Part shown: one piece after another, positions 11,109-21,749 of the stretch | Numbering within the stretch: position 1 is the stretch's first letter | How the letters are laid out: every line of letters starts with the position of its first letter | Assembly (NCBI GenBank): GCA_033557465.1 | Contig: CM066033.1 | Span: 381,617,289-381,681,288, forward strand | DNA length: 64,000 bases | Reading direction: 5' to 3' | DNA from: Ichthyophis bannanicus | Lineage: Eukaryota; Chordata; Amphibia; Gymnophiona; Ichthyophiidae | Position numbers and translations under genes: made by a program | Notes under the pieces: model-generated | The model's database searches: none | What the model was told of the DNA's origin: nothing | Seen by the model: only the letters and a program-made list of their open reading frames with translations

Positions 11109-11320
11109 ATCTCCAGGAACAAGCAGGAATGTAGTCTTCACATATGGGTATCGTCGGTACCGACGGAGCCTGCACGGGAATGCTCCCCAGCATTCAATAG
11201 CAACGCTTTTGGGAGCATCCCTCAGCACATGCGCGTGCCTTCCCGCCTTTCCAACTGTCCCTCTTCAGTTCTTCGTTTTCCGCAGAGCCAACAGGACCCA
11301 TACCCTGTCACCGCAGAAAA
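11109..11320. repeat. Family A left inverted terminal repeat (copy A1)
   Basis: Opens with the terminal 20-mer shared by all A and C copies and contains the palindrome GTCGGTACCGAC at about 11154. It continues through GGGAGCATCCCTCAGC to CCGCAG. The inverted match is at 20930-21080. Confidence 0.85.
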
Positions 11321-12346
11321 TTCCGTCTTTAAAATTGTTTTCTTGTGATCGCATTTGCCTCCTTACACCTACCGGTACCGCCGGTTCTTTTCTTTTCTCA
11401 AAAACTTTTATACTTTGAACTGTTTCTCTTCAGTAAAAATTTTTTTTTGGTGCTAGGCGCCATTTTGGGCATTAGGCCTCATATTCCTGAAACATGGAAA
11501 AACCAACTAGTGGTTTAAAAAAAAAAAATGTACTTGTGGTGGTACCATTTCCGTCACTGACAGCCATGATTGGTGTCTTAAATGTTTTAGGGCCTGAACA
11601 TTCTCCATCTGAATGTCTCTCCTGTATGGGGATGACTAAGAGAGAACCGGGCTGCAAAGCTCGGTACTCTTTTTTTTTTTTTTTTTTTTTTCTTTGGATG
11701 CCAGGTCCATTGCATCGACACCTTCAAGAGCCTCCTCTTCCTCCCATGGATCTCAGATAACTAAACAAAAAAGCTGGTCCTCCAAGGGTAGCTCTCCTGC
11801 TAAGCATCGAGAGGCCATTGGCATTGCCCTTGAGGGGGAACCACACCGGCAAAACAGCCCCGGCGAGAGGCTTCGGCTTCCAAAGCATCAATGGGGCTCC
11901 AGGAGGTTCTGGAGGCCTCGACCTCGCAAGAACTACTGGTGCCATGCTTAGGGGTCCCAGCCGTTTTCACCGGTACCGACATCCAGGCATCGGCAGGCAT
12001 CAATAGACCAGAGGTTCCTTGCTATCGAATGCAGCATTGCAGCTCTTCTCACAGCTGCGGTACCATTGACACCTATGGTTCAACGGGCGCCGGTACGACA
12101 CCGGTACCGATGATAACAGTACCGACGGTACAGGCCCCGGTGGGAATTCTTCCCATGCCATCTTTGGCTGGAATCAACAGATCGGTACCAGATCAACTCG
12201 GTACTGACTTTGATACCGGGACCATGCTTTACATGAGCATTGTGGTCAGAAATACTTCAAATCCTCCGATTCCAAAGACTCTGACAATTCTGCTGGTACC
12301 AGAGGGTTTCTCCCGGAAGATCCCTCTTCTCCTCAACACAGAATGT

Positions 12347-12362
12347 CACCTCCAGAGGACAT
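12347..12362. repeat. Target site duplication, left copy (16 bp)
   Basis: CACCTCCAGAGGACAT occurs here and again at 13825-13840, flanking the Penelope-like insertion. The bases belong to gag (coding PPEDM), so the pre-insertion sequence is plain. Confidence 0.9.
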
Positions 12363-12422
12363 AAAGGAAACAGTCACAGGTGTGAATGACAAGGAAAGAC
12401 ACAGTCCTTTATTGAACCAATG

Positions 12423-12468
12423 GCCGCCCGACACAGGCCGTGTTTCGTACCCTTCGTCAGGGGCTAGC
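12423..12468 (-). ncRNA. Hammerhead-ribozyme-like motif, left copy (minus strand)
   Basis: On the minus strand: GCCC, then CTGACGA, then AGGGTAC, then GAAA, then CAC-GGCCT-GTG followed by TC and GGGC. That is the order stem I, CUGANGA core, stem II, GAAA core, stem III, cleavage site after C, stem I closing strand. Stem I (GCCC/GGGC) and stem III (ACAC/GTGT) pair fully. Stem II is very short and poorly paired, which is the main doubt. Confidence 0.55.
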
Positions 12469-13691
12469 CAGGCAAGAAAACTAAAAACATGAACATAAAC
12501 ATTGTTGTGATTCTTAAACCAAGTGTCACTTCACACTGTGCAAACATTTAGATTATATGCTAATGCTAAAAAACATAAGAAATATTCATAAAAATGTAAT
12601 AGAATAAATGAAACCATACATCAAAGCATTGTACATTAAATTAAATCAAATTAACAGACAAAGGATGCAGAGAGAGGAGGAGAAAGACAGGATACGCGAA
12701 CAAATTGCCAATGCATCTAGCACAGTCATGAAGTCATTGTAAAAAAAGGAAAAATAAACTGAAAGCAAATAGGAGTGAGTCAATGGAGACAATAAAAACA
12801 AACAGGGTAAGCAAACCGCTCTATGGGTTATGCAGTTATAACCAGTCATAGCATATGAAGGGAGCGGCAAGCACGTTCTAAAATGATTTTTTTTTTTTTA
12901 ATTTTTTTGAAGGTTTTTGCCAACGTGTTTCAAAGGAACAGTGGTTGTACTGAGATTAAGTATGATTACATGTTAAAACCAAAAATAGAAACTGATATGG
13001 CTATCTATGCATAATTTTACAACTACTTAAAACCCCAAAAGAAACATCTAATGCATGTGTCTTTCTGTGGATGCAAGGACTTATATATATGCGAAAAATC
13101 ACCACAAAGCAAAAATAGGGGCACGTGTACGAAGAGGAGAACCATGGTGAAGTATTATGCAAACAAAGTTAAGAGGAAAATTTCGAACCGAAATTTATAT
13201 AGCATTCCAAATAGAACAGAGCATACAAATATAAAGCTTATAACTACGGGAAAAAATCATACCTCAGGAGAACTGCCGTCAATGCTCAGTTGACACGCAG
13301 AGGAAAGGACGACGCCAACACATGCGCATATGAGGAAACCGGAGAGGTGGGCGGATATTTCTTATGTTTTTTAGCATTAGCATATAATCTAAATGTTTGC
13401 ACAAACAGTGTGAAGTGACACTTGGTTTAAGAATCACAACAGAGGTTAGTATTTTAGTTTCATTTATGCACATTTCCATCAGGTCCCGAGCACTATCGTT
13501 CCCTTTTTACATTTGTCATTTGTGTATATGTATGATATTATTTTTTAATTCTGTTTTTATATTTTTTAGATTCATTTATCATATATTTGTTTTAACATTT
13601 GTGTTTTATAACATGGTCATAATCTTGGTTTTTTGTTCCTTTATCATTTCTGATGTTTAATATGTTCATGTTTTTAGTTTTCTTGCCTTGC

Positions 13692-13737
13692 TAGCCCCTG
13701 ACGAAGGGTACGAAACACGGCCTGGGTCAGGCGGCCG
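13692..13737 (+). ncRNA. Hammerhead-ribozyme-like motif, right copy (plus strand)
   Basis: Same core as the left copy: CTGACGA at 13698-13704 and GAAA at 13712-13715. Stem III has a mismatch (CTGGGTC instead of CTGTGTC) and the closing strand of stem I reads AGGC instead of GGGC, so this copy is probably inactive. Confidence 0.5.
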
Positions 13738-13824
13738 TTGGTTCAATAAAGGACTCTTTCCTTATCATTCACGCCTGTGACTGTTTCCTTTGTGTTCAGC
13801 GTGATTTGTGCTTCTTTGGTGTTG

Positions 13825-13840
13825 CACCTCCAGAGGACAT
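13825..13840. repeat. Target site duplication, right copy (16 bp)
   Basis: Second copy of CACCTCCAGAGGACAT; the gag reading frame resumes directly from it. Confidence 0.9.
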
Positions 13841-14822
13841 GTCTTTTCAGGATTTTATTTGTGATGTGGCCAAGGGCCTTTCAATCACGGTAGCTCCTGA
13901 ACAGGAACCCAGAGCAAAGGAATTGGAAATTCTCCAATATCCTAAAGCTCCAAAGGAGGCAGCCACTCTGCCCATCCATGAAATTCTGCATAACTTGATG
14001 CTCAAAATGTGGGAGACACCTCTGACTACATCTCCTCATTCTAGGAGGCTTGATACTGTGTATCGAGTTCCGCCATGTCCTGGCTTTCAAAAGACTCAGC
14101 TGCCACACCATTCAATGGTGGTGGAGTCAGCCATGCGTAGGATGAAAAGTGCAGAGAGGCATGCATCCAATCCCCCAGGTCGTGAATGCAGGACTCTGGA
14201 CGCTTTTGGGCGCCGAACCTTTCAGGCTTCCATGCTTTCAGCTAGGATCAGTTCATTTATACTATATATGGGCATGTTCCTCAAAGAAGTTACAGGAGAC
14301 TTGGAGCTTATGAGCCCACTTCTCCCAGATGACAAGAGACAAGACTTTCTTGCTCTAGTTAAGCATGCTCAAGATGTCTCCAAGTTTCCTAATCGTGCAG
14401 CCTTTGACTGCTTTGAATGCATTAGCAGAACCTCTGCTATTGCCATTGGAGCACAACGGATTGCCTGGCTTCAGGCATCAGACTTGGAGACTTGGGTACA
14501 GGACAAGTTAGGCAACATTCCTTGCACGGGAGAGAATCTCTTTGGCAAGAACTGGCAGGAAAAGGCTAACGAGTTAGATGCTGACAGTACCACTCTAGAT
14601 AGATTGTCAAAATCTACAGCCACTCCAGCCAAAAAGAAGCCTTATAAAAAAACCCTCTTTCAGCAAAGAGGAAATTTTATCCTTCCTATACCCTGCAGAA
14701 TCAAACTCGGGGTCAGGTTGCCCAAAAGGGACAAACCTAGACATCAAAAGCAGCCAAAACGTCCCGAGAGCCCAGCCAGCTCCACAGGTTCAGCCCCCTC
14801 AAGGGCTTTGACTCCTTCCTAG

Positions 14823-16033
14823 AGAGCTTAGCCTTCCTGCCTCTGAGGGGTCCCCAACCCCCCAGTATCCCAGGCAGGTTATGCCACTTTGCCAGCAGAT
14901 GGCATTAAATAACAGCAGAAGATTGGACTCTGTCCATTGTAGGAGAGGGGTACCAGCTGCATTTTCACAGCATGCCCCCTCCTACAATTCTAAGGCAATT
15001 CAATTCTCAAACCTCCGTAGACAATCTGCTGGATCACGAGGTCTCAACACTTCTTGCCCAAGGGGCAATAGAAGAGGTAACCATTCTTCAATGGGATGCA
15101 GGGTTCTACTCCCCCTATTTTCTTATTCCAAAGAAAATAAGAGGAGACAAACCCATTCTAGACCTCAAAGAATTGAACAAATACCTGTTCCGAGAGAAGT
15201 TCAAAATGACTTCTCTTGGAACTCTTCTGCCATACCTTCAAAGCCAGGATTGGCTTTGCTCTCTAGACTTAAAGGATGCATACACTCACATTCTGATCCA
15301 TCCAAATCACAGGAAATTCTTACAATTCCTTTTCAAGGGAAAGCATTTCCAGTACAGGGTTCTTCCCTTTGGTCTGGCTTCAGCTCCAAGGGTATTCACA
15401 AAATGCATGGCAGTAGTAGCTGCATTTCTACAAACCCTGGGGATATTTGTCTTCCCTTACTTAGACTGGCTCATTCGAGCCCCTACAGTTGCAGAGGCCA
15501 GCACTGCACTGTCTCGCACAATGCGAATCCTCCAATACTTGGGGTTGGTGATAAACTTCCCAAAATCCCAACTTGTTCCTTCCCAGTGCCTGGAATTCAT
15601 AGGGGCCTGCCTAGATACCAGACAGGTAAAGGCGTTCCTTCCACAGGCCTGGTGTCTTCGCATAATGCAACTAGCTTCTCAAGCAGCAGGGAAATCCTCC
15701 CTAACTGCTCAAGAGCTGCTGCAGTTGCTGGGACATATGGCATACACAGTTCATGTAGTCCCATATGCTCGCCTCAACATGCGAGCAGCTCAGTGGACCC
15801 TATCCACACAATGGACACAGGCCACAGGACATTTATCAGACAAAATAGTAAACTCTCAATGACTAATTTTGTCCCTCCAATGGTGGTAATCACTAGAAAA
15901 TCTGACAGTGGGGTCTCCGTTTCATCAACCCCTTTTTCAAGCCACCCTAACAGATGCATCACAAGTGGGTTGGGGAGCACACCTGAATCATCTCGCTACC
16001 CAGGGCACCTGGACTCCACAGGAGGTTGGTTTA
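14823..16033 (+). pseudogene. DIRS reverse transcriptase (copy A1), catalytic Asp missing
   Basis: Frame 14972-15862 gives RT motifs in order: GFYSPYFLIPKK, PILDLKELNKYL, SLGTLLPYLQSQDWLCSLDL, KDAYTHILIHP, and YRVLPFGLASAPRVFTK. The polymerase site reads FPYLDWLIRAP at about 15457-15480, where copies A2 and A4 have YLDDW. One codon is deleted and the second catalytic Asp is gone. The connection domain runs to MAYTVHVVPYARLNMRAAQW, and a second frame continues TLTDASQVGWGAHL into RNase H. The LINE cuts the gene at 16034. Confidence 0.85.
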
Positions 16034-19029
16034 CATAGAAACATGATGACAGAAAAAGACCACATGGCCTATCTAGTCTGTCCTTCATAACTACTACAAC
16101 AGTCCACTTTTTACCTTTAGAGATCCTCTGTGTTGGTCCCATGCTTTTTTGAATTCAGTTACTGTCCTCATCTCTACCACCTCCACTGGGAGACTATTCC
16201 ATGGATCCACTACTCTTTCTGTAAAGAAATATTTCCGCATATCACTCCTGAATCTATCTCCCTTCACCCTCATCCCATGTCCCCTCGTAGCAGAACTTGC
16301 TTTCAATTGAAAGAGGCTCTCTCCCTGAACATTTATGCCACGGAGGTATTTAAACATCTCAGTCATATCATCGCTATCCCGCCTTTCCTCTAAGGGGTAC
16401 ATATTAAGATCCTTAAGTCTGTCCTCATATGCTTTATAATGAAGCCCATTAATCATTTTAGTAGCAACCCTCTGCACTGACTCCATCCTGTTCACATCCT
16501 TTTGAAGGTGCGGTCTCCAGAATTGCACACCATACTCCAAATGAGGTCGCACCAAAGACTTATACAGAGGCATTATCACCTCCTTTTTTCTGCTAGCCAT
16601 TCCTCTCCATATGCACCCAAGCATCCTTCTAGCTTTTGACGTCGCCTTTTCTACCTGTTTAGCTACTTTAAGATCATCAGACACAACCACGCCTAGGTCC
16701 CGCTCTTCTTTAGTGGACAAAAGTACTTCACCTCCTATACTGTATTGCTCCCTTGGATTGCTGCAACCCAAATGCATGACCTTACATTTTTTAACATTAA
16801 ATCCCAGCTGCCAAATTCTAGACCATTCTTCAAGCTTAGCTAGATCCCTCCTCATGTCATCTACACCTTCCTGGGTGTCTACTCTATTGCAGATTTTGGT
16901 ATCATCCGCAAAGAGGCAAACCTTACCCGACAGCCCTTCCGCTATATCACTAACAAAGATGTTAAAAAGAATCGGACCAAGGACAGATCCCTGGGGCACA
17001 CCACTGGTAACATCCTTCTCCTCAGTGAGCTCCATTTACTTGTACTCTTTGTCGCCTCCCACCCAACCAATTTCTAACCCAAGCAGTAACTTTAGGGTCC
17101 ATCCCTAGGGTGCTCAGTTTGTTTATAAGTCGCCTGTGAGGAACAGTGTCAAAGGCTTTACTGAAATCTAAATACACCACATCTAGAGCTCTCCCTCGGT
17201 CCAACTCCCTGGTCACCCAGTCAAAGAAATCAATCAGATGTCTGACAAGACCTGCCTCTGGTGAATCCATGCTGCCTCGGATCCTGTAATCCGCTGGACT
17301 CCAGAAACCTCACTATTTTCTCTTTCAGCAGCGTTTCCAATAATTTACTCACCACCGAAGTTAAACTAACCGGCCTGTAGTTTTCAACCACATCCTTCCG
17401 CTTTTGTGTAAAGGCACCACATGAGCCTCTCTCCAGTCCTTTGGCACCACTCCTGACTCCAACGAGGCATTGAAAAGGTCAGTCAGTGGAGTTGCTAGAA
17501 CGTCCCCAAGTTCCCTCAGTATTCTAGGGTGTATCCCATCCGGTCCCATCGCTTTGTCTACTTTAGTTGAGCTAGTTTCTCACGAACACAGTCTTCTGAA
17601 AATTGTTCAAGATGTCCCTCACTTCTGTTCTTATTTGTGGGTGTTTTCTGAGGTCCTGCTCCTGGTTCTTCATCTGTGAACACAGAACAAAAATATTTGT
17701 TAAGCAATTCCGCTTTATCCTTATCAGCTTCTACATATTTCCCCCCCCCCCCTGTACCCTTGAGTCTGACAATACCACTTTTGCCCTTCCTCTTCTCACT
17801 AATATATCTGAAAAATGTCTTATCCCCCCATTTTATTGCATTGGCTATTTCCTCCTCCTTTTGAATCTTTGCCTTCTTGACTACTTTGCTAGCTTCTCTA
17901 AGTTTTTCCAAATACAGATGCCTGTCTTCCTCTCTCTGTGATCTCTTGTATTTCATAAAGGCCTCCCTCTTTTCTTCACTTTTTCAGCTACTTCCTTTGA
18001 AAACCATAGCGGTCTCCTGTTCCTTTTGCCTTTATTTACCATTTTAACAAAAAGGTTGGTTGCCTTTAAAATACCCCCTTTCAGTTTTGCCCACTGTTTT
18101 TCTACATCCCCCAGCTGTTCCCATCCCACTAACAACTCCCTGAGTTATTGGCCCATCTTCGCAAAGTTAGTCTTCCTAACTTCTAAGATCCTCACCTTGG
18201 AATGGATTCTAACAGCCCTAGTCCTAATACTGAACCACACCATCTGGTGATCACTGGATGCAAAATGATCTCCCACTACAACATCAGAAACACTTTCACC
18301 ATTGGTAAGCACCAAGTCCAGTATGGCTCCTTCACGTGTGGGGTCTGTTACCAATTGCCTGAATAGTTCTCCCTGTAGAGAATCCAGGATCTCCTTACTT
18401 CTAGATGATACTGCAGCAGGAATGTGCCAATCAACATCTGGCATATTGAAATCTCCTATCAGTAGCACTTCCCCTTTCCTAGCAATGCTGCGTATGTCTT
18501 CAATTAACTCTGTCCACCTCTTCCTCTTGTGAGGGAGGTCTGTATATCACACCAATGCAAATAGATTTCTCTTTTCCTCTTTCTAGTTTAACCCACAATG
18601 CCTCCTCTCTCCCTTTTAAACTCTGTAATTCCAAAGCTTTAATAGTAGTTTTTACATATAGTGCCATTCCTCCTCCCCTTCTTCCTACCCTGTCCTTTCT
18701 GAATAAAGTATAGCCAGGTATAGTTACATCCCAGTCATGGTTTTCTGTGAACCATGTTTCTAACTGCCACTAAATCCAAGTCAGCCACTCCCACCAAAGC
18801 TTCAACTTCAGGGATCTTTTTTCCCATGCTACGGGCATTAATACACACTGCTTTCCATATGTTACCCCTGTTACCCATTTCCATAAAGGTATTTAATGTA
18901 TCACCTACCTGGGGGCTTTCACTTACCTGGGGGCTTTCTTCACCCATCCCCAACGAATCTAGTTTAAAGCCCTCTTCAGTAGATTAGCCAGTCTACTACC
19001 AAAGATGCGTTGACCTTTCTTGGACACAC
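16034..19029 (-). mobile_element. CR1-like LINE inserted in A1, minus strand, nearly full length
   Basis: The 3' end lies at about 16034 (reverse of ACATAGAAACATGATGACAG) and the 5' end near 19029, where the RNase H frame of A1 resumes as LLELRAIYLALRVF. It carries endonuclease and RT regions (16094-18960). The same 3' tail type recurs at 49481-49612. CR1-type LINEs lack a poly(A) tail and show few or no clear target duplications, as here. Confidence 0.85.
16094..18960 (-). pseudogene. CR1-like LINE ORF2: endonuclease and reverse transcriptase, frameshifted
   Basis: From its 5' side: 18953-18735 and 18468-18145 carry the endonuclease C-terminal half (LLIGDFNMPDVDWH, ILDLVLTNGES, GDHFASSDHQMVWF). 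18135-17558 is the linker (GDKTFFRYISEKRK, LNKYFCSVFTDE). 17549-17361 is the RT start (GPDGIHPRILREL, VVPKDWREAHVVPLHKSG). 17270-17022 has YLDFSKAFDTVPHRRL. 17035-16094 holds SGVPQGSVLGPILFNIF, the active site [25 protein letters not shown] and the C-terminal block ending LPVEVVEMRTV. At least six frame breaks. The RT active site FADD is kept. Confidence 0.9.
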
Positions 19030-19735
19030 AAACCTCCTGGAATTAAGAGCAATCTATTTAGCTCTTCGAGTATTCCACGCCCAGCTCAGGTACAAGACAG
19101 TCCTAGTTCAGACGGACAATCAAGTAGCCATGTTCGATGTGAACAAACAGGGCAGGACAGGCTCTCTGTCGTTATGCAATGAAGCTTTACGACACTGGGC
19201 CCTTGCCAGAGAGTATCAAGTTCACCTTCTAGTGGTATATCTTCTAGGTATTCAAAACCTTTGGGCAGACAAACTCAGTCGAGTACTGCTGCCTCACGAG
19301 TGGTCTCTCCACCTAGACCGGGTGGCAAAGATATTTCATCTCTGCGGCACTCCAGACATAGACCTCTTTGCAAGTCCATTGAATGCCATACTTCCCCAGT
19401 TCTGTTCCAGGATTCTTGGTCACAGTTGTCAGGCAAGGGATGCCTTCATCCTTCACTGGGGTCAGGACTTCCTTTATGCCTTCCCACCCATTCTCCTCAT
19501 CCCCAAAACACTCTTCAAGCTTCAGAGAGACTGGGGTCGCATGATTCTCATAGCGCTATGATGGCCACACCAAGCGTGGTATCCCCTGCTTCTACATCTC
19601 TCTCAAACTGCACCTCTGGAGTTAGGGCATGCTCCAGATCTCCTTTCCCAAGAGGACGGGACGCTATGGCACCCGAGTCCCCAGTACCTGCATCTCACAG
19701 CTTGGTTGCTAAAGGTTTAGACCTCTAGGATTTCA
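19030..19735 (+). pseudogene. DIRS RNase H and overlapping YR start (copy A1)
   Basis: Frame 19010-19561 reads LLELRAIYLALRVF, VLVQTDNQVAMFDVNKQGRT and SLCNEALRHWALAREYQ, then IQNLWADKLSRVL and TPDIDLFASPLNA, ending PKTLFKLQRDWG. These are DIRS RNase H and its tail. A second frame, 19261-19728, is open across the same DNA and ends HSLVAKGLDL just before the YR core. The first is disrupted at 19559 by a stop. Confidence 0.8.
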
Positions 19736-20625
19736 ACCTGTCCCAACAGGTAAAGGATATTCTTCAGGCTTTTAGAAAACTTTCCCCAAGAAGATCTTAT
19801 ATCTTCAAGTGGAAACGTTGTACTATATGGTGCTCTAAGAAGGGATTAAACCCCCTTGTCATACCTTTAGAATCGATACTAGAGATTTATGAGAGGTCTT
19901 CTGTTAACCAAACCTCCCATTAAGCCACCATCGGTGGCATGGGATCTAAATCTAGTTCTCCGGCAGCTCATGAAGCTGACTTTTGAGCCTTTAGCCACCA
20001 CAACCCTTACGTTTTTGACCTGGAAGGTCATCTTCCTAATTGCAATCACCTCTGCACGTCGCATTAGTGAACTGCAAGCTTTAGTGGCTGATCTCCTTAT
20101 ACTAGGTATCATCATAAGGTTGTTAGAACTCATCCACACTTTATGCCAAAGGTGGTTTCGCCTTTCACTTGAATCAATCAGTTTATCTTCCTGTATTTTT
20201 TCCGAGGCCTCACGCCTCTAATACAGAAAGAAACCTTCATACTTTGGATTGTAAAAGAGCCTTAGCCTTTTACCTACAGAGAACACAGCAACAGTGTCCT
20301 CGCAACTTTTTATAGCTTTTGACTCTAGTCATTTGGGACTTCCAGTCTCCAAAAGAACTTTATCTAAATGGATTGCCCAATGCATATCCTTTGCTTATGA
20401 GAGTAAGGGTCTTCCTCTTCAGGGCCATGTCACAGCTCATAACGTGAGAGCCATGGCAGCTTCCATGGCTAATCTCCACTCCGTGTCTATCGATGACATT
20501 TGTTGAGCAGCCACCTGGGCATTGGTACACACCTTCTCAGCCCACTACTGCCTGGATAAAGCCTCCCGTCGGGATGCCTTCTTTGGCCAAGCTGTTCTTC
20601 AAAATCTTTTTCTGACCTAATTCAA
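19736..20625 (+). pseudogene. DIRS tyrosine recombinase (copy A1), internal deletion and stops
   Basis: YR N-domain text (FNLSQQVKDILQAF, then SYIFKWKRC) runs into a deletion of about 125 bases near 19882 compared with A2. The core follows: VAWDLNLVLRQLMK, ITSARRISELQALV (first catalytic Arg kept), then after a frame change GLPVSKRTLSKWIAQCISFA and HVTAHNVRAMAASM (HxxR kept). A TGA at 20504 stands where other copies have Arg in ICRAATWA. HYCLDKAS at about 20548 keeps the nucleophilic Tyr. Confidence 0.85.
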
Positions 20626-20732
20626 CTCCTGCCCACCAACCCTGGTGGAATGCCAGAGATACATGGGAGGAAGGATGCCTACCTTTCCTAGGATGGCACC
20701 TTCCTGGGGCTATCTCCCTGGCATCTTCAGCT

Positions 20733-20835
20733 AGGGAGTCCCCATATGTGAAGACTACATTCCTGCTTGTTTGTGGAGATAGCGTAGTTACTCACCTGTA
20801 ATAGGTGATCTCTGGGAACAGCAGGAATTTAGTCT
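20733..20835. repeat. Family A internal complementary region (copy A1)
   Basis: CCATATGTGAAGACTACATT and GGAGATAGCGTAGTTACTCACC complement the left end joined to the right end of this copy. The join lies at about 20782. Confidence 0.8.
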
Positions 20836-20929
20836 TCACAACCCACCCACCTCCCCTAGGCGTTCTCTCTCTTTGTCTCTCTTCTCTCCCTCTATCCTTT
20901 CACTCAGCTACAAACTTAACTGAAGAGGG

Positions 20930-21103
20930 ACAGTTGGAAAGGCGGGAAGGCAGCGCGCATGTGCTGAGGGATGCTCCCAAAATTGTTCCTATTGGACGCT
21001 GGGGAGTGTTCCCGCGCATTCTCCGTCGGTACCGACAATACCCATATGTGAAGACTAAATTCCTGCTGTTCCCGGAGATCACCTGTTACAGGTGAGTAAC
21101 TAC
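20930..21103. repeat. Family A right inverted terminal repeat (copy A1)
   Basis: Inverse of 11109-11280, with the GTCGGTACCGAC palindrome reduced to GTCGGTACCGAC followed by AATACCC. It extends about 30 bases past the left-end match and includes CAGGTGAGT. Confidence 0.8.
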
Positions 21104-21371
21104 GATTTACCTGCTAATTTTTGTTCCTTGAACTCCAATCCAGTCCCAGAACCCTCCCTGAGTGCTTCTTGTGGTGATCTGTGCACACCCCGGTCCTGAG
21201 GCTGGTTCCCTTGGTGGAGGAATTGGCCAGGATGAGCAGGGGAGGTGGTGTGTAATCAGTGTTTGGGGGAGGGGTGGACCAGAAGAGCTGTCAGTTGCTC
21301 GCTTCCTGCTGATTGGAGTTGCTCAGGTGCTTAACAGGTAGGCCTCTTCATCCTTTAGTGGGGGACAGGGT
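21104..21371. repeat. Right half of the B1 ICR and B1 3' region
   Basis: TTTACCTGCTAATTTTTGTT and GAACTCCAATCCAGTCCC complement the family B right end. After that comes B1 non-coding sequence up to the A2 insertion. Confidence 0.7.
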
Positions 21372-21590
21372 ATCTCCAGGAACAAGTAGGAATGAGTCTT
21401 CACATATGGGTTTCGTCAGTACTGACGGAGCCTGAGCAAGAACGCTCCCCAGCGTCCAATCAGAAATCTTTTGGGAGCATCCCACAGCGCCTACATGCTG
21501 CCTTCCCGCCTTAACCAACTGTCTCTCCTCAGTTCTTCTTTTTCCGCAGAGCCAGCAGGTTGTGTTCCTGTCACCGCAGAAGAATTTCTT
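21372..21590. repeat. Family A left inverted terminal repeat (copy A2)
   Basis: ATCTCCAGGAACAAGTAGGA start; the palindrome has decayed to GTCAGTACTGAC. It ends at CACCGCAGAAG before a T-rich leader. Confidence 0.85.
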
Positions 21591-21749
21591 TATTTTTCTT
21601 TATTTCTTTTGTCGTGTCTGCCTTCTTAGACACTCTACTGGTACTGCCGGTCTTTTTTCTTCTAAAAAAAACCCAAAACCTTTTTCCGTTTTTTTTCTTC
21701 AGGTGCACTTGTGTTTTGGGCCTTAGGCCCAAAACTTTTTTTCCTTAAC

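Larger units (their letters stand above)
12363..13824. mobile_element. Penelope-like element: two tail copies in inverted orientation
   Basis: The first 130 bases and the last 130 bases are near-perfect inverted repeats. Both hold a polyadenylation signal (AATAAA, seen as TTTATT on the left) and a hammerhead-like core. A further inverted match joins 12510-12585 to 13355-13441. The right copy has about 220 extra bases (13442-13665) that the left lacks. Long variable target duplications, terminal repeats in mixed orientation and terminal hammerhead motifs are known for Penelope-like elements. No RT frame is present in the 1.46 kb. A foldback DNA transposon is the alternative. Confidence 0.7.
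11494..14822 (+). pseudogene. DIRS family A gag (copy A1), split by Penelope-like insertion
   Basis: Starts MEKPTSGLKK at 11494. The first part (to 12362) is full of frameshifts, has a long T-run (11670-11690) and a GGTACC-rich stretch. After the insertion, the frame 13806-14822 is open for 338 codons. Its gag motifs are PPEDMSFQDFICDVAKGLS, RRLDTVYRVPPCPGFQKTQL, PGRECRTLDAFGRR and AIAIGAQRIAWLQASDLETW, ending in a basic, Pro-rich tail. These blocks recur in every family A and C gag here. The first 6 residues of that ORF come from the insertion, not from gag. Confidence 0.85.
11109..21103 (+). mobile_element. DIRS-type retrotransposon copy A1 (family A), interrupted
   Basis: Starts with the family A left end ATCTCCAGGAACAAGCAGGA and ends with CTGTTACAGGTGAGTAACTA. 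Inside are gag, RT, RNase H, YR and ICR. Two later insertions, a Penelope-like inverted pair (12363-13824) and a CR1-like LINE (16034-19029), enlarge it; without them it is about 5.5 kb. All genes are decayed. Confidence 0.85.

Noticed and set aside
13051..13660. Small frames inside the Penelope-like insertion
   Set aside because: No RT or endonuclease motif; AT-rich chance frames.
12363..13824. A DNA transposon with terminal inverted repeats
   Set aside because: The repeats are about 130 bases with AATAAA and hammerhead-like cores, the duplication is 16 bp and there is no transposase; a Penelope-like origin fits better, although foldback elements are not fully excluded.
14881..16038. 385-codon Ser-rich frame over A1 RT
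   Set aside because: Alternative frame of the RT gene; the RT motifs are in the 14972 frame.
11109..21103. LTR retrovirus or endogenous retrovirus
   Set aside because: No LTRs, protease, integrase or envelope; the recombinase, ICR and inverted ends are those of DIRS elements.
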